64,000 nucleotides of DNA from DATGFB01 sp032160545 (GCA_032160545.1 JAVHVN010000064.1:8766-72765); one strand, 5' to 3'. Positions 19,694-30,201 are shown, numbered from the stretch's first letter. A program made the numbers and translations. Notes: a model not told the origin generated them from the letters alone.

Positions 19694-20596
19694 TCAGGTG
19701 GCGTGCGTCACCACCCTGGCGCCGTGCGGCAGCACCGCCGCATGGTGCACCCGCCACCCCTCCGGAGCTGCGCGACCGGCACGATCGGCTTGGGCGGCGT
19801 CGTGGGCGAGGGCGAGCACGGTGGGTCCTGCGCCGGAAATCACCGCGGCGATCCCCTCGGCGCGCAATGTGCGCACGAGTTCGGCGCTGCGCGGCATCGC
19901 CGGCTCGCGGTACGCCTGGTGCAGGCGATCCTCGGTCGCGGGTAACAGGGCACCGGTCGCCCCCGTCAGTGCCGCCACGAGCAGCGCCGAACGCCCGGCG
20001 GCGAAGGCGGCGTCGGCGTGCGGAACCGTCGCGGGCAGCAGTCCCCGTGCGACCTCGGTCGACGCGGTGAACGGCGGGACGAACGCGACCGGACGGACTG
20101 CCGCGTCGACCTGCAGCCGCACGGCGTGCACGGAGCCGTCGCTCCAGGCGATGGTGAGACCGCCGAGCAGGCACGCGGCGACGTTGTCGGGATGCCCCTC
20201 GATCGCCGAGGCCAGCGCGAGCACCTCGGCGTCGGGCAGGGTCGCGGCACCGCCGGACAGCTCGCGGGCGAGCAGCAACCCGGCGACGATGGCCGCGGCC
20301 GACGAGCCGAGCCCGCGGCTGTGCGGGATCCGGTTCGTGCACGACAGGGCGAGCCCCGCGGGCCGGGCACCCGTCCGTTCGAAGCCCGCGCGCATGGCCC
20401 GGACCACGAGGTGCGACTCGTCCCGCGGGACGTCCGTGCCTTCCCCGGATACCTCGACGACGAGGCCGCCGTCGGTGACCCGGGCCTGGAGGTCGTCCAC
20501 GAGGTCGAGGGCCAGGCCGAGGGCGTCGAAGCCCGGACCGAGGTTGGCACTGGTGGCCGGCACCCGGACGCGAACGGCCGGATCGACGAACGACAT
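19694..20596 (-). CDS. thrB: Homoserine kinase
   Basis: 300-residue GHMP-family kinase phosphorylating homoserine to O-phosphohomoserine in threonine synthesis. Motif 1 is VRVPATSANLGPGFDALG (10-27), with the phosphate-binding loop PHSRGLGSSAAA at 91-102. The start ATG at 20594-20596 gives the family N-terminus. It is 5 nt downstream of thrC and completes the hom-thrC-thrB operon. Confidence 0.96.
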   Translation of the reverse strand: MSFVDPAVRVRVPATSANLGPGFDALGLALDLVDDLQARVTDGGLVVEVSGEGTDVPRDESHLVVRAMRAGFERTGARPAGLALSCTNRIPHSRGLGSSAAAIVAGLLLARELSGGAATLPDAEVLALASAIEGHPDNVAACLLGGLTIAWSDGSVHAVRLQVDAAVRPVAFVPPFTASTEVARGLLPATVPHADAAFAAGRSALLVAALTGATGALLPATEDRLHQAYREPAMPRSAELVRTLRAEGIAAVISGAGPTVLALAHDAAQADRAGRAAPEGWRVHHAAVLPHGARVVTHAT

Positions 20597-20601
20597 GCCG
20601 C

Positions 20602-21678
20602 TCAGCCGAGGCCGAGGTGCGCGGCCGCGGCTGCAGCGTCGACCGGAACGGTGATCGGCTTCGGCGCGCCGGAGATCGCCCATTCGGGGTCCTTGAGGCC
20701 ATTGCCGGTCACCGTGCACACCACCGTCGAGCCGCGCGGGATCTTGCCGTCGGCCGCGGTCATCAGCAGCCCCGCGATGCTGGCCGCGGACGCCGGTTCC
20801 ACGAACACGGCTTCGGTGCGCGCGACGAGCCGGTATGCCTCGAGGATCTGCTTGTCGGTGACGGCCGCGATGAGACCGTTCGACTCGTCGCGGGCCTGCT
20901 CGGCGAACGTCCACGACGCGGGATTGCCGATGCGGATCGCGGTGGCGATCGTCATGGGGGCCGCCACGGGCGCGCCGTTCACGATCGGCGCCGCACCGGC
21001 CGCCTGGAAGCCGAACATGCGCGGAGTCGATCCGACGACGCGGTCATCGGCATACTCGACATATCCCCTCCAGTACGCCGTGATGTTGCCGGCGTTGCCG
21101 ACCGGGATGCAGTGCACGTCGGGTGCGCGGCCGAGCTGGTCGCAGATCTCGAACGCCGCGGTCTTCTGACCGTCGAGCCGGAACGGGTTGACCGAGTTGA
21201 CCAGCGCCACCGGGTAGTCGACGGCGAGCTTCTGCGCGAGTTCGAGGCAGTCGTCGAAGTTGCCGTCGACCTGCAGCAGGCGCGCCCCGTGGACGAGCGC
21301 CTGCGCCATCTTGCCGAGGGCGATCTTGCCCTGCGGGACGAGCACGGCGCAGGTCATCCCGGCGCGCACGGCGTACGCAGCCGCGCTCGCGGAGGTGTTG
21401 CCGGTCGAGGCGCAGATGACGGCCCGGGCACCGTTCTCGGCGGCCTTCGAGATGGCCATCGTCATGCCGCGGTCCTTGAACGACCCGGTCGGGTTCGCTC
21501 CCTCGACCTTCAGGTACACCTCGCAACCGGTGCGTCCGGACAGCCCGTGCGCGGGAACGAGGGGGGTGCCGCCCTCGAAGAGCGTCACCACCGGGGTCGC
21601 TTCGGAAACCGGCAACCGGTCCCGGAACGCCTCGATGAGACCAGGCCAGGCCGCGTACGAACCCACTCGCGACATCAT
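20602..21678 (-). CDS. thrC: Threonine synthase
   Basis: 358-residue PLP enzyme converting O-phosphohomoserine to threonine. The PLP-binding lysine is Lys68 in [11 protein letters not shown]; the phosphate-binding glycine-rich loop [11 protein letters not shown] is further on. It is the short actinobacterial form. It overlaps the hom stop by 4 nt, showing translational coupling. Confidence 0.96.
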   Translation of the reverse strand: MMSRVGSYAAWPGLIEAFRDRLPVSEATPVVTLFEGGTPLVPAHGLSGRTGCEVYLKVEGANPTGSFKDRGMTMAISKAAENGARAVICASTGNTSASAAAYAVRAGMTCAVLVPQGKIALGKMAQALVHGARLLQVDGNFDDCLELAQKLAVDYPVALVNSVNPFRLDGQKTAAFEICDQLGRAPDVHCIPVGNAGNITAYWRGYVEYADDRVVGSTPRMFGFQAAGAAPIVNGAPVAAPMTIATAIRIGNPASWTFAEQARDESNGLIAAVTDKQILEAYRLVARTEAVFVEPASAASIAGLLMTAADGKIPRGSTVVCTVTGNGLKDPEWAISGAPKPITVPVDAAAAAAHLGLG

Positions 21679-22973
21679 TCGCTGGCCATGCCCTCGACCC
21701 GCATCACACTTGCCACCCGCCGGACGAACGACAGTGCCGCCAGCTGAGTCACCGTGTCAGCCAGCGCGGCGTCCGATGCAGTGTGGGTGACGAGCACCAG
21801 GGTGGCGGCGTCACCGCGTCCCTCCTGCCGCACGGTCTGGATGCTGACGCCGTGCTCGGCGAAGGCGCTCGCGACACCGGCGAGCACGCCGGGCTGGTCG
21901 GACACGTCGAGTGCGACGTGGTAGCGCGTGGCCACCTGGCCTATCGGTTGCACCGGCAGCTCGGCGTAGGCACTCTCGCCGGCGCCGCGCGCGCCCCGCA
22001 GCCTGTTGCGGGCGACCGCGACGAGATCGCCGAGGACCGCACTGGCGGTCGGGGCGCCGCCGGCACCGCGGCCGTAGAACATCAGGGAGCCCGCAGCCTC
22101 GGCATCGATGAACACCGCGTTGAACGCGTCGCCCACGCCGGCGAGCGGGTGCGTGCGCGGGATCATCGCGGGATGCACGCGCACGGCCACGCTCTCAGCG
22201 CCGTTCGCCGTGGTGCGTTCGCAGATCGCGAGCAGCTTGATCGTGCAGTCCATTGCGTTCGCGCTCGCCATGTCGGCGGCGGTGACCTCGCCGATGCCCT
22301 CGCGGTAGACGTCCGACGCGGTGACTCGGGTGTGGAAGGCGAGACCGGCGAGGATCGCTGCCTTCGCCGCTGCGTCGTAGCCGTCGACGTCGGCCGTCGG
22401 GTCGGCTTCGGCGTAGCCGAGCGAGGTGGCCTCGGCGAGCGCCTCGTCGAACCCGGCGCCGGTCGCGTCCATGCGGGAAAGGATGAAGTTCGTGGTGCCG
22501 TTCACGATGCCCATCACCCGCGTGATGCGGTCGCCGGCGAGCGATTCGCGCAACGGGCGCAGCAGCGGGATCGCACCGGCGACCGCGGCCTCGTAGTACA
22601 GGTCGACGCCGGCGTGCGCTGCCGCGTCGTGCAGGGCCGCGCCGTCCTCGGCTAGCAGCGCCTTGTTGGCGCTGACGACGCTCTTGCCGCTGCGCAGTGC
22701 CGACAGCAGCAGGCCGCGCACGGGCTCGATGCCGCCGATGACCTCGACGACCAGGTCGATGTCGTCGCGGTCGACCAACGCCTGCGCGTCGGTCGTCAGC
22801 AGTTCTGGCTTCACGTCGGTGTGCCGGGCCGGCCGCCGAACGGCGACGCCGGCGAGTTCGAGCGGCGCGCCGACACGGGCAGCCAGGTCGTCGGCCTGCT
22901 CGTCGAGCAGCCGTACGACGTGCGAGCCCACGGCGCCACAGCCCAGCAGGGCCACGCGCAGCGGAGCGGTCAT
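21675..22973 (-). CDS. hom: Homoserine dehydrogenase
   Basis: 432-residue NAD(P)-dependent enzyme reducing aspartate semialdehyde to homoserine. The N-terminal Rossmann motif is [11 protein letters not shown]. The catalytic core has the family segment [16 protein letters not shown]-terminal ACT domain (about 355-430, [17 protein letters not shown]) suggests feedback inhibition by threonine. Start ATG 22971-22973 overlaps the lysA stop by 4 nt; an in-frame ATG five codons upstream is less likely. Confidence 0.96.
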   Translation of the reverse strand: MTAPLRVALLGCGAVGSHVVRLLDEQADDLAARVGAPLELAGVAVRRPARHTDVKPELLTTDAQALVDRDDIDLVVEVIGGIEPVRGLLLSALRSGKSVVSANKALLAEDGAALHDAAAHAGVDLYYEAAVAGAIPLLRPLRESLAGDRITRVMGIVNGTTNFILSRMDATGAGFDEALAEATSLGYAEADPTADVDGYDAAAKAAILAGLAFHTRVTASDVYREGIGEVTAADMASANAMDCTIKLLAICERTTANGAESVAVRVHPAMIPRTHPLAGVGDAFNAVFIDAEAAGSLMFYGRGAGGAPTASAVLGDLVAVARNRLRGARGAGESAYAELPVQPIGQVATRYHVALDVSDQPGVLAGVASAFAEHGVSIQTVRQEGRGDAATLVLVTHTASDAALADTVTQLAALSFVRRVASVMRVEGMASE

Positions 22974-24382
22974 GAGTCCACGGTCCAATCGACGTCCAGG
23001 CGGAGGAGATCGTCCTCGGTCTCACGCCGCACGATGACACGCGCCACGCCGCCGCGTACAGCCACCACGGGCGGGCGTGGCACGTGGTTGTAGTTGCTGG
23101 CCATGCTGCGGCAGTACGCGCCGGTCGCTGCGACCGCGACGAGGTCGCCGGCCGCGACGTCACCGGGCAGCCACGCGTCACGCACGACGATGTCGCCGCT
23201 CTCGCAGTGCTTGCCCACGATTCTCGACAACCGCGGCGCGACGTCGGACTCCCGGTTCGCCAGCACACAGGTGTACTCGGCGTCGTACAGCGCGGTGCGG
23301 ATGTTGTCGCTCATGCCACCGTCGACCGAGACGTAGCTGCGTGCCAGTCCCCCGTCGAGCGACACCTCCTTGACGGTGCCGACCTCGTAGACCGTGACGG
23401 CGCAGGGCCCGACGATCGCACGGCCCGGCTCGACTGCGAGGCGCGGCATCGGCAGCCCCGCCGCGTCGCACTCGCGTTCGACGATCGAAATCAACCGCTC
23501 GAGCGTCTGCTTCGGCGTCTCGGGGTCGTCACTGCTGACGTACGCGATACCCAGGCCGCCGCCGAGGTTGATCTCGGGCACCGCCACGCCGTGCGTGGCA
23601 CGGATCGCAGCGGCCACGCCGACCACGCGGTGCGCCGCCACCTCGAAACCGGAGGTGTCGAAGATCTGGGAGCCGATGTGCGAGTGCAGGCCCCCGAACT
23701 CGAGCGAGTCGCGGGCCAGGACGTCGGCAACCGCCTGCTCGGCCACGCCGTCACGCAACGAGAACCCGAACTTCTGGTCCTCGTGCGCCGTCGCAATGAA
23801 TTCGTGCGTGTGCGCCTCGACCCCGACCGTGACCCGCACGAGCACCCGCTGCCGCACGCCGCGCGCGGCCGCGATCTCGGCGAGCCGCTCGATCTCGGTG
23901 AAGGAGTCCAGCACCACGTGCCCGACGCGGGCATCGACCGCCCGAGCCAGCTCGGCAGCGGACTTGTTGTTGCCGTGCACCCCGATGCGCTCGGCGGGAA
24001 AGTCCGCGGCCAGCGCGACCGCCAGCTCGCCACCCGTGCAGACGTCCAGGCCCAGACCCTCGTCGGCGATCCAGCGCGCCACTGCGCGGCAGAGAAACGC
24101 CTTGCCGGCGTAGTACACCGAGACACCGCCGAACGCCGCGGCGTAGGCACGCGCCCGCTCGCGGAGATCCTGCTCGTCCAGGATGAACGCGGGCGTGCCG
24201 TGCTCGGCCGCCAGCCGGCTGACCGCGGCGCCGCCGATGTGCAGCACCCCGTCGACCCGCGTTGCGGACGACGGCCAGATCGCGGCGTCGAGACCGTTGA
24301 CGTCCTCCGGCGCGCCGGCGACGTGCGTCTCGGCGATGACGCCCCCGTGCTTCGGTCCGGCGGGGTGGGCGGAGCGGCTCAC
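22970..24382 (-). CDS. lysA: Diaminopimelate decarboxylase
   Basis: 470-residue PLP enzyme making L-lysine from meso-diaminopimelate. The PLP lysine is Lys94 (YYAGKAFLC), and the active-site cysteine motif is seen in SESGDIV-type form as [11 protein letters not shown]. The GTG start at 24380-24382 lies 4 nt after the argS stop. It is in one run with argS, hom, thrC and thrB, linking lysine and threonine synthesis. Confidence 0.95.
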   Translation of the reverse strand: MSRSAHPAGPKHGGVIAETHVAGAPEDVNGLDAAIWPSSATRVDGVLHIGGAAVSRLAAEHGTPAFILDEQDLRERARAYAAAFGGVSVYYAGKAFLCRAVARWIADEGLGLDVCTGGELAVALAADFPAERIGVHGNNKSAAELARAVDARVGHVVLDSFTEIERLAEIAAARGVRQRVLVRVTVGVEAHTHEFIATAHEDQKFGFSLRDGVAEQAVADVLARDSLEFGGLHSHIGSQIFDTSGFEVAAHRVVGVAAAIRATHGVAVPEINLGGGLGIAYVSSDDPETPKQTLERLISIVERECDAAGLPMPRLAVEPGRAIVGPCAVTVYEVGTVKEVSLDGGLARSYVSVDGGMSDNIRTALYDAEYTCVLANRESDVAPRLSRIVGKHCESGDIVVRDAWLPGDVAAGDLVAVAATGAYCRSMASNYNHVPRPPVVAVRGGVARVIVRRETEDDLLRLDVDWTVDS

Positions 24383-24386
24383 GTGA

Positions 24387-26042
24387 TCACATCCGGTCGG
24401 GTGCGCCGACGCCCAGCAGCTGCAGCCCGTTCTCGAGTACCACCCTGGTGGCTTCGCAGAGCAAGAGGCGTGCGTGGGTGATCGGCCGGGCCGGCTCGTC
24501 GCCCATGGGCAGTACCCGGCAGGCGTCGTAGAAGCGGTGATAGGTGCCGGCGAGGGACTCGAGGTAGTGCGCAACGCGGTGCGGTGCGCGCAGTTCGGCG
24601 GCCGAGGCGACGGCGCGTGGGAACTCGCCGAGGGCACCGAGCAGGTCGATCTCACGCTCGTGCGTCAACAGGCTCAGGTCGGCATCGGGGTCGCGGACGA
24701 TGCCGAGTTCGGTCGCGTTGCGCTGCAACGACGCGAGCCGGGCGTGCGCATACTGCACGTAGTACACCGGGTTGTCGCTGCTCTTGCGCGCCCACAGGTC
24801 GAGGTCGATGTCGATCGTCTGCTCGGAGGAGTACCGGACGAGCGCATAGCGCGCCGCGTCAGCGCCGATGGCGTCGACCAGGTCCGCGAGCACGACGACA
24901 TTGCCCGCACGCTTGCTCATCCGCACCGGCTCGCCGTTGCGGACCAGGTTCACCAACTGGCCGAGGAGGATCTCGAGCGTCTCGTCGGGATCGTCGCCGA
25001 AACACGTCGCCATCGCGCGCAGTCGGTTGATGTACCCGTGATGGTCGGCGCCGAGCATGATCACGACCCGGTCGAAGCCGCGCTCACGCTTGTCGAGGTA
25101 GTAGGCGCAGTCGGCGGCGAAGTAGGTCCACTCGCCGTTGCCGCGGATCAGAACGCGGTCGCGGTCGTCGCCGTGCGCCGTGGTGCGCAGCCAGATCGCA
25201 CCCTCGGCCTCGTAGACCTCGCCCTGGGCGCGGAATCGGTCGAGCGCGGCCTGCAACTCGCCCCGCTCGTGCAGGTCGCGTTCGTTGAAGTAGACGTCGA
25301 ACTCGACACCGAACGACGAGAGCGAACCGCGGATCTCGGCAAACATCAGCTCGACGCCTTCGCGCCGGAAGAGCTCCTGCTGCGCCGCGGCGTCGAGGTC
25401 GAGGACGCCCGGGTTGCGCCGGACGACCTCGGCGGCGATCTCGTCGATGTAGGCACCGGCGTAGCCGTCCTCGGGAGCGGGGCGCCCGTTGGCAACCTCC
25501 CGCAGGGTGCGTGCGAAGCGCTCGATCTGGCTGCCGGCGTCGTTGAAGTAGTACTCGCGGGTGACCTTGGCGCCGTTGGCCTGCAGCAGCCGCGCCAGCG
25601 CATCGCCCACCGCGGCCCACCGCACGGCACCGATGTGCACGGGGCCGGTGGGGTTCGCCGAAACGAACTCGAGGTTCAGGTGCTGGCCCTCGAGCGCCGA
25701 ACCGCGGCCGAACGACGGGCCGGCCTCGACCACCGTGCGCGCCAGGCCGCCGAGCGCGGCGGCGGCGAGGCTGATGTTGAGGAATCCCGGGCCGGCCACC
25801 TCGACCGCGGCGATCCCGTCGCGGGTACGCAGCCGCGCGGCGATCGCCTCGGCGACCTCGCGGGCCGGGCGGCCGGCGGGCTTGGCAAGGCGCAGGGCGA
25901 TGTTGCTGGCGTAATCGCCGTGTTCCGGGTTCTTCGGGCGCTCGACGACAGCCTCCGTCGGGACGGTTCCGGAGAACTCGCCCGCCTCGATGCAGGCTGC
26001 CACAGCGGCCACGATGGCCGCGGACAGGTCGCCGGGAGTCAC
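24387..26042 (-). CDS. argS: Arginyl-tRNA synthetase
   Basis: 551-residue class I synthetase. The HIGH-like motif is HIGA at 136-139 ([13 protein letters not shown]), and the second loop is visible as MSKRAGNVV. The C-terminal DALR anticodon-binding domain is present. I chose the GTG at 26040-26042 ([11 protein letters not shown]) because it matches the usual N-terminus and length; an ATG at 26073-26075 would add 11 residues. A tRNA-Arg gene lies 2.4 kb away. Confidence 0.95.
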   Translation of the reverse strand: MTPGDLSAAIVAAVAACIEAGEFSGTVPTEAVVERPKNPEHGDYASNIALRLAKPAGRPAREVAEAIAARLRTRDGIAAVEVAGPGFLNISLAAAALGGLARTVVEAGPSFGRGSALEGQHLNLEFVSANPTGPVHIGAVRWAAVGDALARLLQANGAKVTREYYFNDAGSQIERFARTLREVANGRPAPEDGYAGAYIDEIAAEVVRRNPGVLDLDAAAQQELFRREGVELMFAEIRGSLSSFGVEFDVYFNERDLHERGELQAALDRFRAQGEVYEAEGAIWLRTTAHGDDRDRVLIRGNGEWTYFAADCAYYLDKRERGFDRVVIMLGADHHGYINRLRAMATCFGDDPDETLEILLGQLVNLVRNGEPVRMSKRAGNVVVLADLVDAIGADAARYALVRYSSEQTIDIDLDLWARKSSDNPVYYVQYAHARLASLQRNATELGIVRDPDADLSLLTHEREIDLLGALGEFPRAVASAAELRAPHRVAHYLESLAGTYHRFYDACRVLPMGDEPARPITHARLLLCEATRVVLENGLQLLGVGAPDRM

Positions 26043-26196
26043 CCCACGATCGTAGTGGCCGGGCGCATCCCCCATTCCCGGCCCGATTCACGCCCAGTGC
26101 CGGGGCTCGGGCGCACTCAGCGGGCTTGCCAGCAGGGACGCCCTACACTCGGCGGATCGACCTCCGGATCTTCCGGCCGTCCCAAAAGGCAGGCTC

Positions 26197-26997
26197 ATGG
26201 CCCAGCGCAAGTCACCCCCGCCGACCACCGGCAAGCGGACCGGCAGCGGCGGCACGTCGCCGCGGCCCGGCACCGCGCGTCCGGGTGCGGGCGGACGTCC
26301 CCCTGCCAAGCGGAAGCCAGGAACCTCCATCGTCAACCAGCGGCAGACGCCGTGGGGGCTGATCATCACGACCCTTGTCATCGTGCTCTTCGCGGCGGGG
26401 ATCGTGATCTACGTCGTCGCCAACAAGAAGAGCAGCCCGTCGGCGAACCAGCCCAGCGCGATGATCGGCAGCAACGCGACGAGCTACCTCAACGAGTTGA
26501 AGGCCGCGTCGACCATCCAGGGCGTCACCTTCAAGCCGGAGGCCGACCGCAACCACGTGAACGGCACGGTCAAGTACGACAGCACCCCGCCGGTCGGCGG
26601 CAATCACAGTCCGTACTGGGCCGACTGCGCGGGCACCGTCTATCCGGCCGCCATCGCCAACGAGAACGCAGTGCACATGCTCGAGCACGGCGCGGTGTGG
26701 ATCACCTACAAGCCCGGTCTGGCGACGTCCGAGGTCACTGCCCTCTCGGCGCTCGTCAACGGCCAGGACCGCATGGCCATGAGCCCGTACCCGAACCTCG
26801 ACGCGCCGATCTCGCTGCAGTCGTGGGGCTACCAGCTGAAGGTGAACTCGGCGAGCGACCCGAGGATCCAGCAGTTCATCGACGCGCTGCGCTACAACAA
26901 GAACACCACCCCCGAGTACGGGGCGACGTGCTCGCAGCCGACGTTCAAGACGCACCCGAGCACGTTCGGTAACCCGCTCGCCCAACCTGCGGCGTGA
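26197..26997 (+). CDS. DUF3105 membrane-anchored protein
   Basis: 266 residues: a 45-residue Pro/Gly/Arg-rich cytoplasmic tail, one transmembrane helix (about 49-71) and an extracytoplasmic domain with the DUF3105 signature (PPVGGNHSPYWADCAGTVY and AVHMLEHGAVWI). The invariant His and Cys residues of this family suggest metal binding, function unproven. It is divergent from argS and overlaps the DUF305 gene. Neighbouring DUF305 and DsbA-like genes hint at an extracytoplasmic metal or redox role. Confidence 0.85.
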   Translation: MAQRKSPPPTTGKRTGSGGTSPRPGTARPGAGGRPPAKRKPGTSIVNQRQTPWGLIITTLVIVLFAAGIVIYVVANKKSSPSANQPSAMIGSNATSYLNELKAASTIQGVTFKPEADRNHVNGTVKYDSTPPVGGNHSPYWADCAGTVYPAAIANENAVHMLEHGAVWITYKPGLATSEVTALSALVNGQDRMAMSPYPNLDAPISLQSWGYQLKVNSASDPRIQQFIDALRYNKNTTPEYGATCSQPTFKTHPSTFGNPLAQPAA

Positions 26998-27683
26998 TGT
27001 CGACGGCAACGCTGACCGAGGAGTCGAACACCGAGGCGGCCGAGCCGCGTCGGGGAATGGTGCGGGCGCTGGTCGCCGTCATCGCCGTGGCCCTTCTCGC
27101 GGTGGCCCTTGCCGCCGGCTACGCGTGGGGTCACCACGAACGAGGCTCGGCCGCGAGCCCCGGCGCCTCGTCGGTCGACGCCGGTTTCGCGCGCGACATG
27201 TCGACGCACCACCAGCAGGCCGTCACGATGGCGGCCTACACCCGCGACAACACCGACGACCCCGCTGTCCGCGTCCTCGCCTACGACATCGAGTCGTCGC
27301 AAGAGTTCCAGATCGGCGAGATGCAGGGCTGGCTGGACGGGTGGGGGCTGCCCCGCCAGTCGGACCAGGCGCCCATGGCCTGGATGGCCGGCCACGCCAC
27401 CCTGACGACCGACGGCCTGATGCCGGGCATGGCGACCCCGGCGCAGATGACGAAATTGCAGACGCTGCACGGCAAGGCGCTGGACATCGACTTCCTGCAG
27501 CTGATGATCCACCACCACCAGGGCGGCGTGCCGATGGCGCAGTACGGCGCCGACCACGCGTCGTCGCCGTACGTGCGCGGTCTGGCCCAGGCCATCGTTG
27601 CCGCGCAGAGCAGCGAGATCGTCTCGATGGAGCAGATGCTGCGGCAGCGCGGCGCAAGCCCCCTGCCGGCGCCCACCCACTGA
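26994..27683 (+). CDS. DUF305 membrane-anchored protein
   Basis: 229 residues: N-terminal transmembrane helix (about 21-42), then two DUF305 ferritin-like helical repeats. Each carries the His-rich signature: DMSTHHQQAVTMA and MIHHHQGGVPMAQ. The start may be the GTG at 26994 (overlapping the DUF3105 stop by 4 nt) or the next-codon ATG at 26997. DUF305 proteins are often found with copper or redox genes. Confidence 0.85.
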   Translation: MMSTATLTEESNTEAAEPRRGMVRALVAVIAVALLAVALAAGYAWGHHERGSAASPGASSVDAGFARDMSTHHQQAVTMAAYTRDNTDDPAVRVLAYDIESSQEFQIGEMQGWLDGWGLPRQSDQAPMAWMAGHATLTTDGLMPGMATPAQMTKLQTLHGKALDIDFLQLMIHHHQGGVPMAQYGADHASSPYVRGLAQAIVAAQSSEIVSMEQMLRQRGASPLPAPTH

Positions 27684-27746
27684 GCGTCCGTCGCGTTCGC
27701 CGACGCGTCCAGGGAAGCGATCGATCATGCGAGGCGTTTCACCGGG

Positions 27747-28388
27747 GTGAGAGTCGAGATCTGGTCGGACGTGGTGTGCCCCTGGTGCTACCTCGGTAAG
27801 CGACGCTTCGAACGGGCGCTGGAGTCGTTCGAGCACCGGGACGAGGTCGAGGTGATCTACCGGTCGTTCCAGCTGGATCCGACCGCGCCCCGCGGCCACA
27901 CGGTCCCCACCGTCGAGCTGCTCGCGGGCCGCTACGGCATGACGCCGGAGCAGGCCGTGGCAGCGCAGCGCCAGATGGAACAGCGCGCCGCGGCCGACGG
28001 CCTGACCTTCCGGATGGACGGCCTGCGCTCGGGCAACACCCGCGACGCCCATCGGCTGCTGCAGCTCGCGCGGGCTCGTGCTTTGGAGGCGGAGCTGGAC
28101 GACCGGCTGCATCGGGCGTACTTCACCGAAGGGCGTTCGGTATTCGACGCGGACTCGCTGGCTTCGCTCGCGACCGAGGTCGGCCTCGACCCGGCCGAGG
28201 TCGCCGACGTGCTCGCGGGGGACGACTTCGGCGACGCTGTCGATGCCGAGCAGGCCGAGGCCCGCGCCCTCGGTGCGACCGGCGTCCCGTTCTTCGTCAT
28301 CGACCGTCGGTACGGGATCGCCGGCGCCCAGCCGGCCGAGGCGATCCTGCAGACGCTGCAGCGGGCGTACGCCGAGCGAGCCGCCTGA
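27747..28388 (+). CDS. DsbA-family oxidoreductase (FrnE-like)
   Basis: 213-residue thioredoxin-fold protein with the N-terminal active site Cys11-Pro-Trp-Cys14 and the cis-Pro segment GATGVPFFVIDRRYG. There is no signal peptide, so it is cytoplasmic like FrnE and 2-hydroxychromene-2-carboxylate isomerase relatives. A disulfide oxidoreductase or isomerase role is likely. The start is GTG at 27747. It follows DUF305 by 63 nt and precedes the tRNA gene. Confidence 0.85.
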   Translation: MRVEIWSDVVCPWCYLGKRRFERALESFEHRDEVEVIYRSFQLDPTAPRGHTVPTVELLAGRYGMTPEQAVAAQRQMEQRAAADGLTFRMDGLRSGNTRDAHRLLQLARARALEAELDDRLHRAYFTEGRSVFDADSLASLATEVGLDPAEVADVLAGDDFGDAVDAEQAEARALGATGVPFFVIDRRYGIAGAQPAEAILQTLQRAYAERAA

Positions 28389-28455
28389 CCGGTTGCCGGG
28401 GCCTTGCTGTCCCGTCGGGGGGCCCGGCGCCGCTGCTAGGCTTGCCGGGTTTGCC

Positions 28456-28527
28456 GCCCCCGTAGCTCAGGGGATAGAGCACCGCCCTCCGGAGGCGGTG
28501 GCGCAGGTTCGAATCCTGCCGGGGGCA
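28456..28527 (+). tRNA. tRNA-Arg(CCG)
   Basis: Cloverleaf: acceptor GCCCCCG/CGGGGGC, D-arm GCTCAGGGGATAGAGC, anticodon stem CCGCC/GGCGG with loop CTCCGGA, giving anticodon CCG (positions 34-36), and T-arm GCAGGTTCGAATCCTGC. Discriminator A, and no encoded CCA. It reads the common CGG arginine codon. The 3' half is a likely attachment site, since an integrase remnant follows 20 nt downstream. Confidence 0.97.
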
Positions 28528-28547
28528 CGAACGTGTGAGGCCCGTAG

Positions 28548-29231
28548 TTACTGAGCCGTACGGAGTTCGCGAACCGGCTGGAGCTTGATCAATCTCGGCT
28601 CGGGCAACAGTTGGGCAACAGCAGCACGGCGCGCGGCGTCCATCGCATCCGAGACCTCGTCGAGGCGGTCGCCGAAGAGGTGGCCGTACTGGTCGAGCGT
28701 CATGGCCGCACTTGCCGCGGGCAGCGACAGGTTGAGCAACGTCCAGCTGAGCAGGAAGCCGGGCTCGAAGGCGCCGCCTTGGTAGGTCCAGCCCTCGTAG
28801 TAATTGCTGGCAGTGATGTTGGGCGCGATCGCCCTGAGTGCCGGCGCATCTCCGGCCACGACCAGCCACTGGATCGCGCCGGAGTAGGACGGGCCGATCA
28901 TCGCGATGTCCCCGTTGCACCAGCCCTGGTCGGCGATCCACCGCAGCGTGTCTTCGCCGTCGCTGCGCTCGTGGAAGAAAGGAATGAAGGTGCCCGCGGA
29001 GGTGAACCGACCGCGGGTGTCCTAGACGACCAGGACGTAGCCGGCCCGCAGGTACTTAAGGGTGTCGATGGTGGTGATGGCCATGTCCTTGTCGTACGGC
29101 GACCGCAGCAGGACCGCCGGATGGGGGTCGTCATCCGCCTGGTAGATATCGGTACCGAGCTCGACCCCGTCCCGCATCGCCACTGTGACGGTTTTGCGAA
29201 TCTTGACGTCCAGATCGCTCCTTGACTCCAT
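28548..29231 (-). pseudogene. Chimeric pseudogene: truncated CocE/NonD hydrolase joined to tyrosine-recombinase C-terminus
   Basis: Reading the minus strand from ATG 29231, the first part matches an Xaa-Pro peptidase/CocE-type acyl hydrolase (TVAMRDGVELGTDIY, RSPYDKDM). An in-frame TAG at 29022-29024 breaks it, just before DTRGRFTSAGTF, where the family usually has a Gln (VVQD-RGRF). The frame continues through the nucleophile motif GPSYSGAIQW. Near 28718 it changes into MTLDQYGHLFGDRLDEV, the C-terminal motif with the catalytic Tyr of phage-type integrases, and ends at 28548. Neither part is complete. This suggests rearrangement next to the tRNA. Confidence 0.82.
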
Positions 29232-29281
29232 TGCAGCAGATCTACAGGCTCACGGCACAACCCTGGCGGATGGAGTGCACG

Positions 29282-30016
29282 GTGACCGGAAGACTCGACG
29301 GAAGGGTCGCGATCGTCACGGGCGGCGCGCGAGGCATCGGCGAACAGACGGTCCGGCGATTCGCCGCGGAGGGCGCCCGCGTCGTCGTCACCGACGTCCT
29401 CGAGGAGGCCGGCCGGGCAGTGGCGGCCGACCTCGGCGACGTCGCCCTGTTCCACCGGCACGACGTCAGCCAAGAAGGCGATTGGCAGGCGGTCGTCGCG
29501 GCCGCGACCGGGCAGTTCGGCGGCGTCGACGTGCTCGTCAACAACGCCGGGATCTTTCGCAAGGCGGCTTTGGAAGAGCTGACCGTCGATGAGTTCAATC
29601 AGGTGATGGCGGTCAATCTGCGCGGAGTCTTCCTCGGGATGAAAACCGTCGCCGCGCCGATGCGAGCCCGCGGCGGCGGCTCGATCGTGAATACCTCGTC
29701 CACGTCCGGCCTGACCGGTCTGGCCGGCCAAGTGGCCTACGGCGCATCGAAATGGGGGGTTCGCGGCATCACGAAGGTCGCCGCGATGGAGTTGGGCGAG
29801 CACAAGATCCGCGTCAATTCGATCCATCCGGGCACCGTCGACACCCCGATGACGGTGGGTGGCTCGAATCGGGGCAACAATCCGCTGCAGCGGATCGGAC
29901 TGCCGGTCGACATCGCGAACTTGCACCTGTTCCTGGCCTCGGACGAGTCGAGCTGGATCACCGGTGCCGAAATCACCGTCGACGGTGGCTCGCTGGCCGG
30001 TCGGGTGCTCGGCTGA
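29282..30016 (+). CDS. Short-chain dehydrogenase/reductase (3-oxoacyl reductase or 20-beta-HSD-like)
   Basis: 244-residue classical SDR. Cofactor motif TGGARGIG at 13-20 (Asp38 favours NAD), NNAG at 87-90, and catalytic Ser140, Tyr153 and Lys157. It oxidises a secondary alcohol or reduces a ketone; the sequence resembles enzymes acting on steroid or cyclic alcohols. I chose GTG 29282 since GGAG lies 6 nt upstream; ATG 29270 is an alternative. No copy of the island palindrome is seen upstream. Confidence 0.85.
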   Translation: MTGRLDGRVAIVTGGARGIGEQTVRRFAAEGARVVVTDVLEEAGRAVAADLGDVALFHRHDVSQEGDWQAVVAAATGQFGGVDVLVNNAGIFRKAALEELTVDEFNQVMAVNLRGVFLGMKTVAAPMRARGGGSIVNTSSTSGLTGLAGQVAYGASKWGVRGITKVAAMELGEHKIRVNSIHPGTVDTPMTVGGSNRGNNPLQRIGLPVDIANLHLFLASDESSWITGAEITVDGGSLAGRVLG

Positions 30017-30099
30017 CCGACGACGGCCGCGCATATCACCCGTCCGTCTCACTCGCGGGCATCGGCCGCTGACAGGCCCGCCTTCAGTCAGTAGTCTCC

Positions 30100-30114
30100 T
30101 ATCATCGAATCATT
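30100..30114. promoter_or_regulatory. Palindromic operator site 1
   Basis: TATCATCGAATCATT, matching the island consensus TATSATNNNATSATT. It lies about 100 nt upstream of the hydrolase-LLM-LLM operon. Proposed binding site for the GntR-type regulator at 60670-61452. Confidence 0.65.
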
Positions 30115-30201
30115 CCTTCTTGATGTCATCCGCTTAGGCGCTGGCGACCGCCAGCACCACCTCGTGGACATGGAGGTACTCCAATCAGCGCATCAGATTC
30201 G

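Noticed and set aside
24474..26972. An 832-codon plus-strand frame over argS
   Set aside because: Antisense to the conserved argS gene, then overlapping the DUF3105 gene in another frame.
28297..28941. A minus-strand frame crossing the tRNA-Arg gene (SNLRHRLRRAVLYPLSYGG)
   Set aside because: This is the familiar false translation of a tRNA-Arg antisense strand; it also crosses the pseudogene in another frame.
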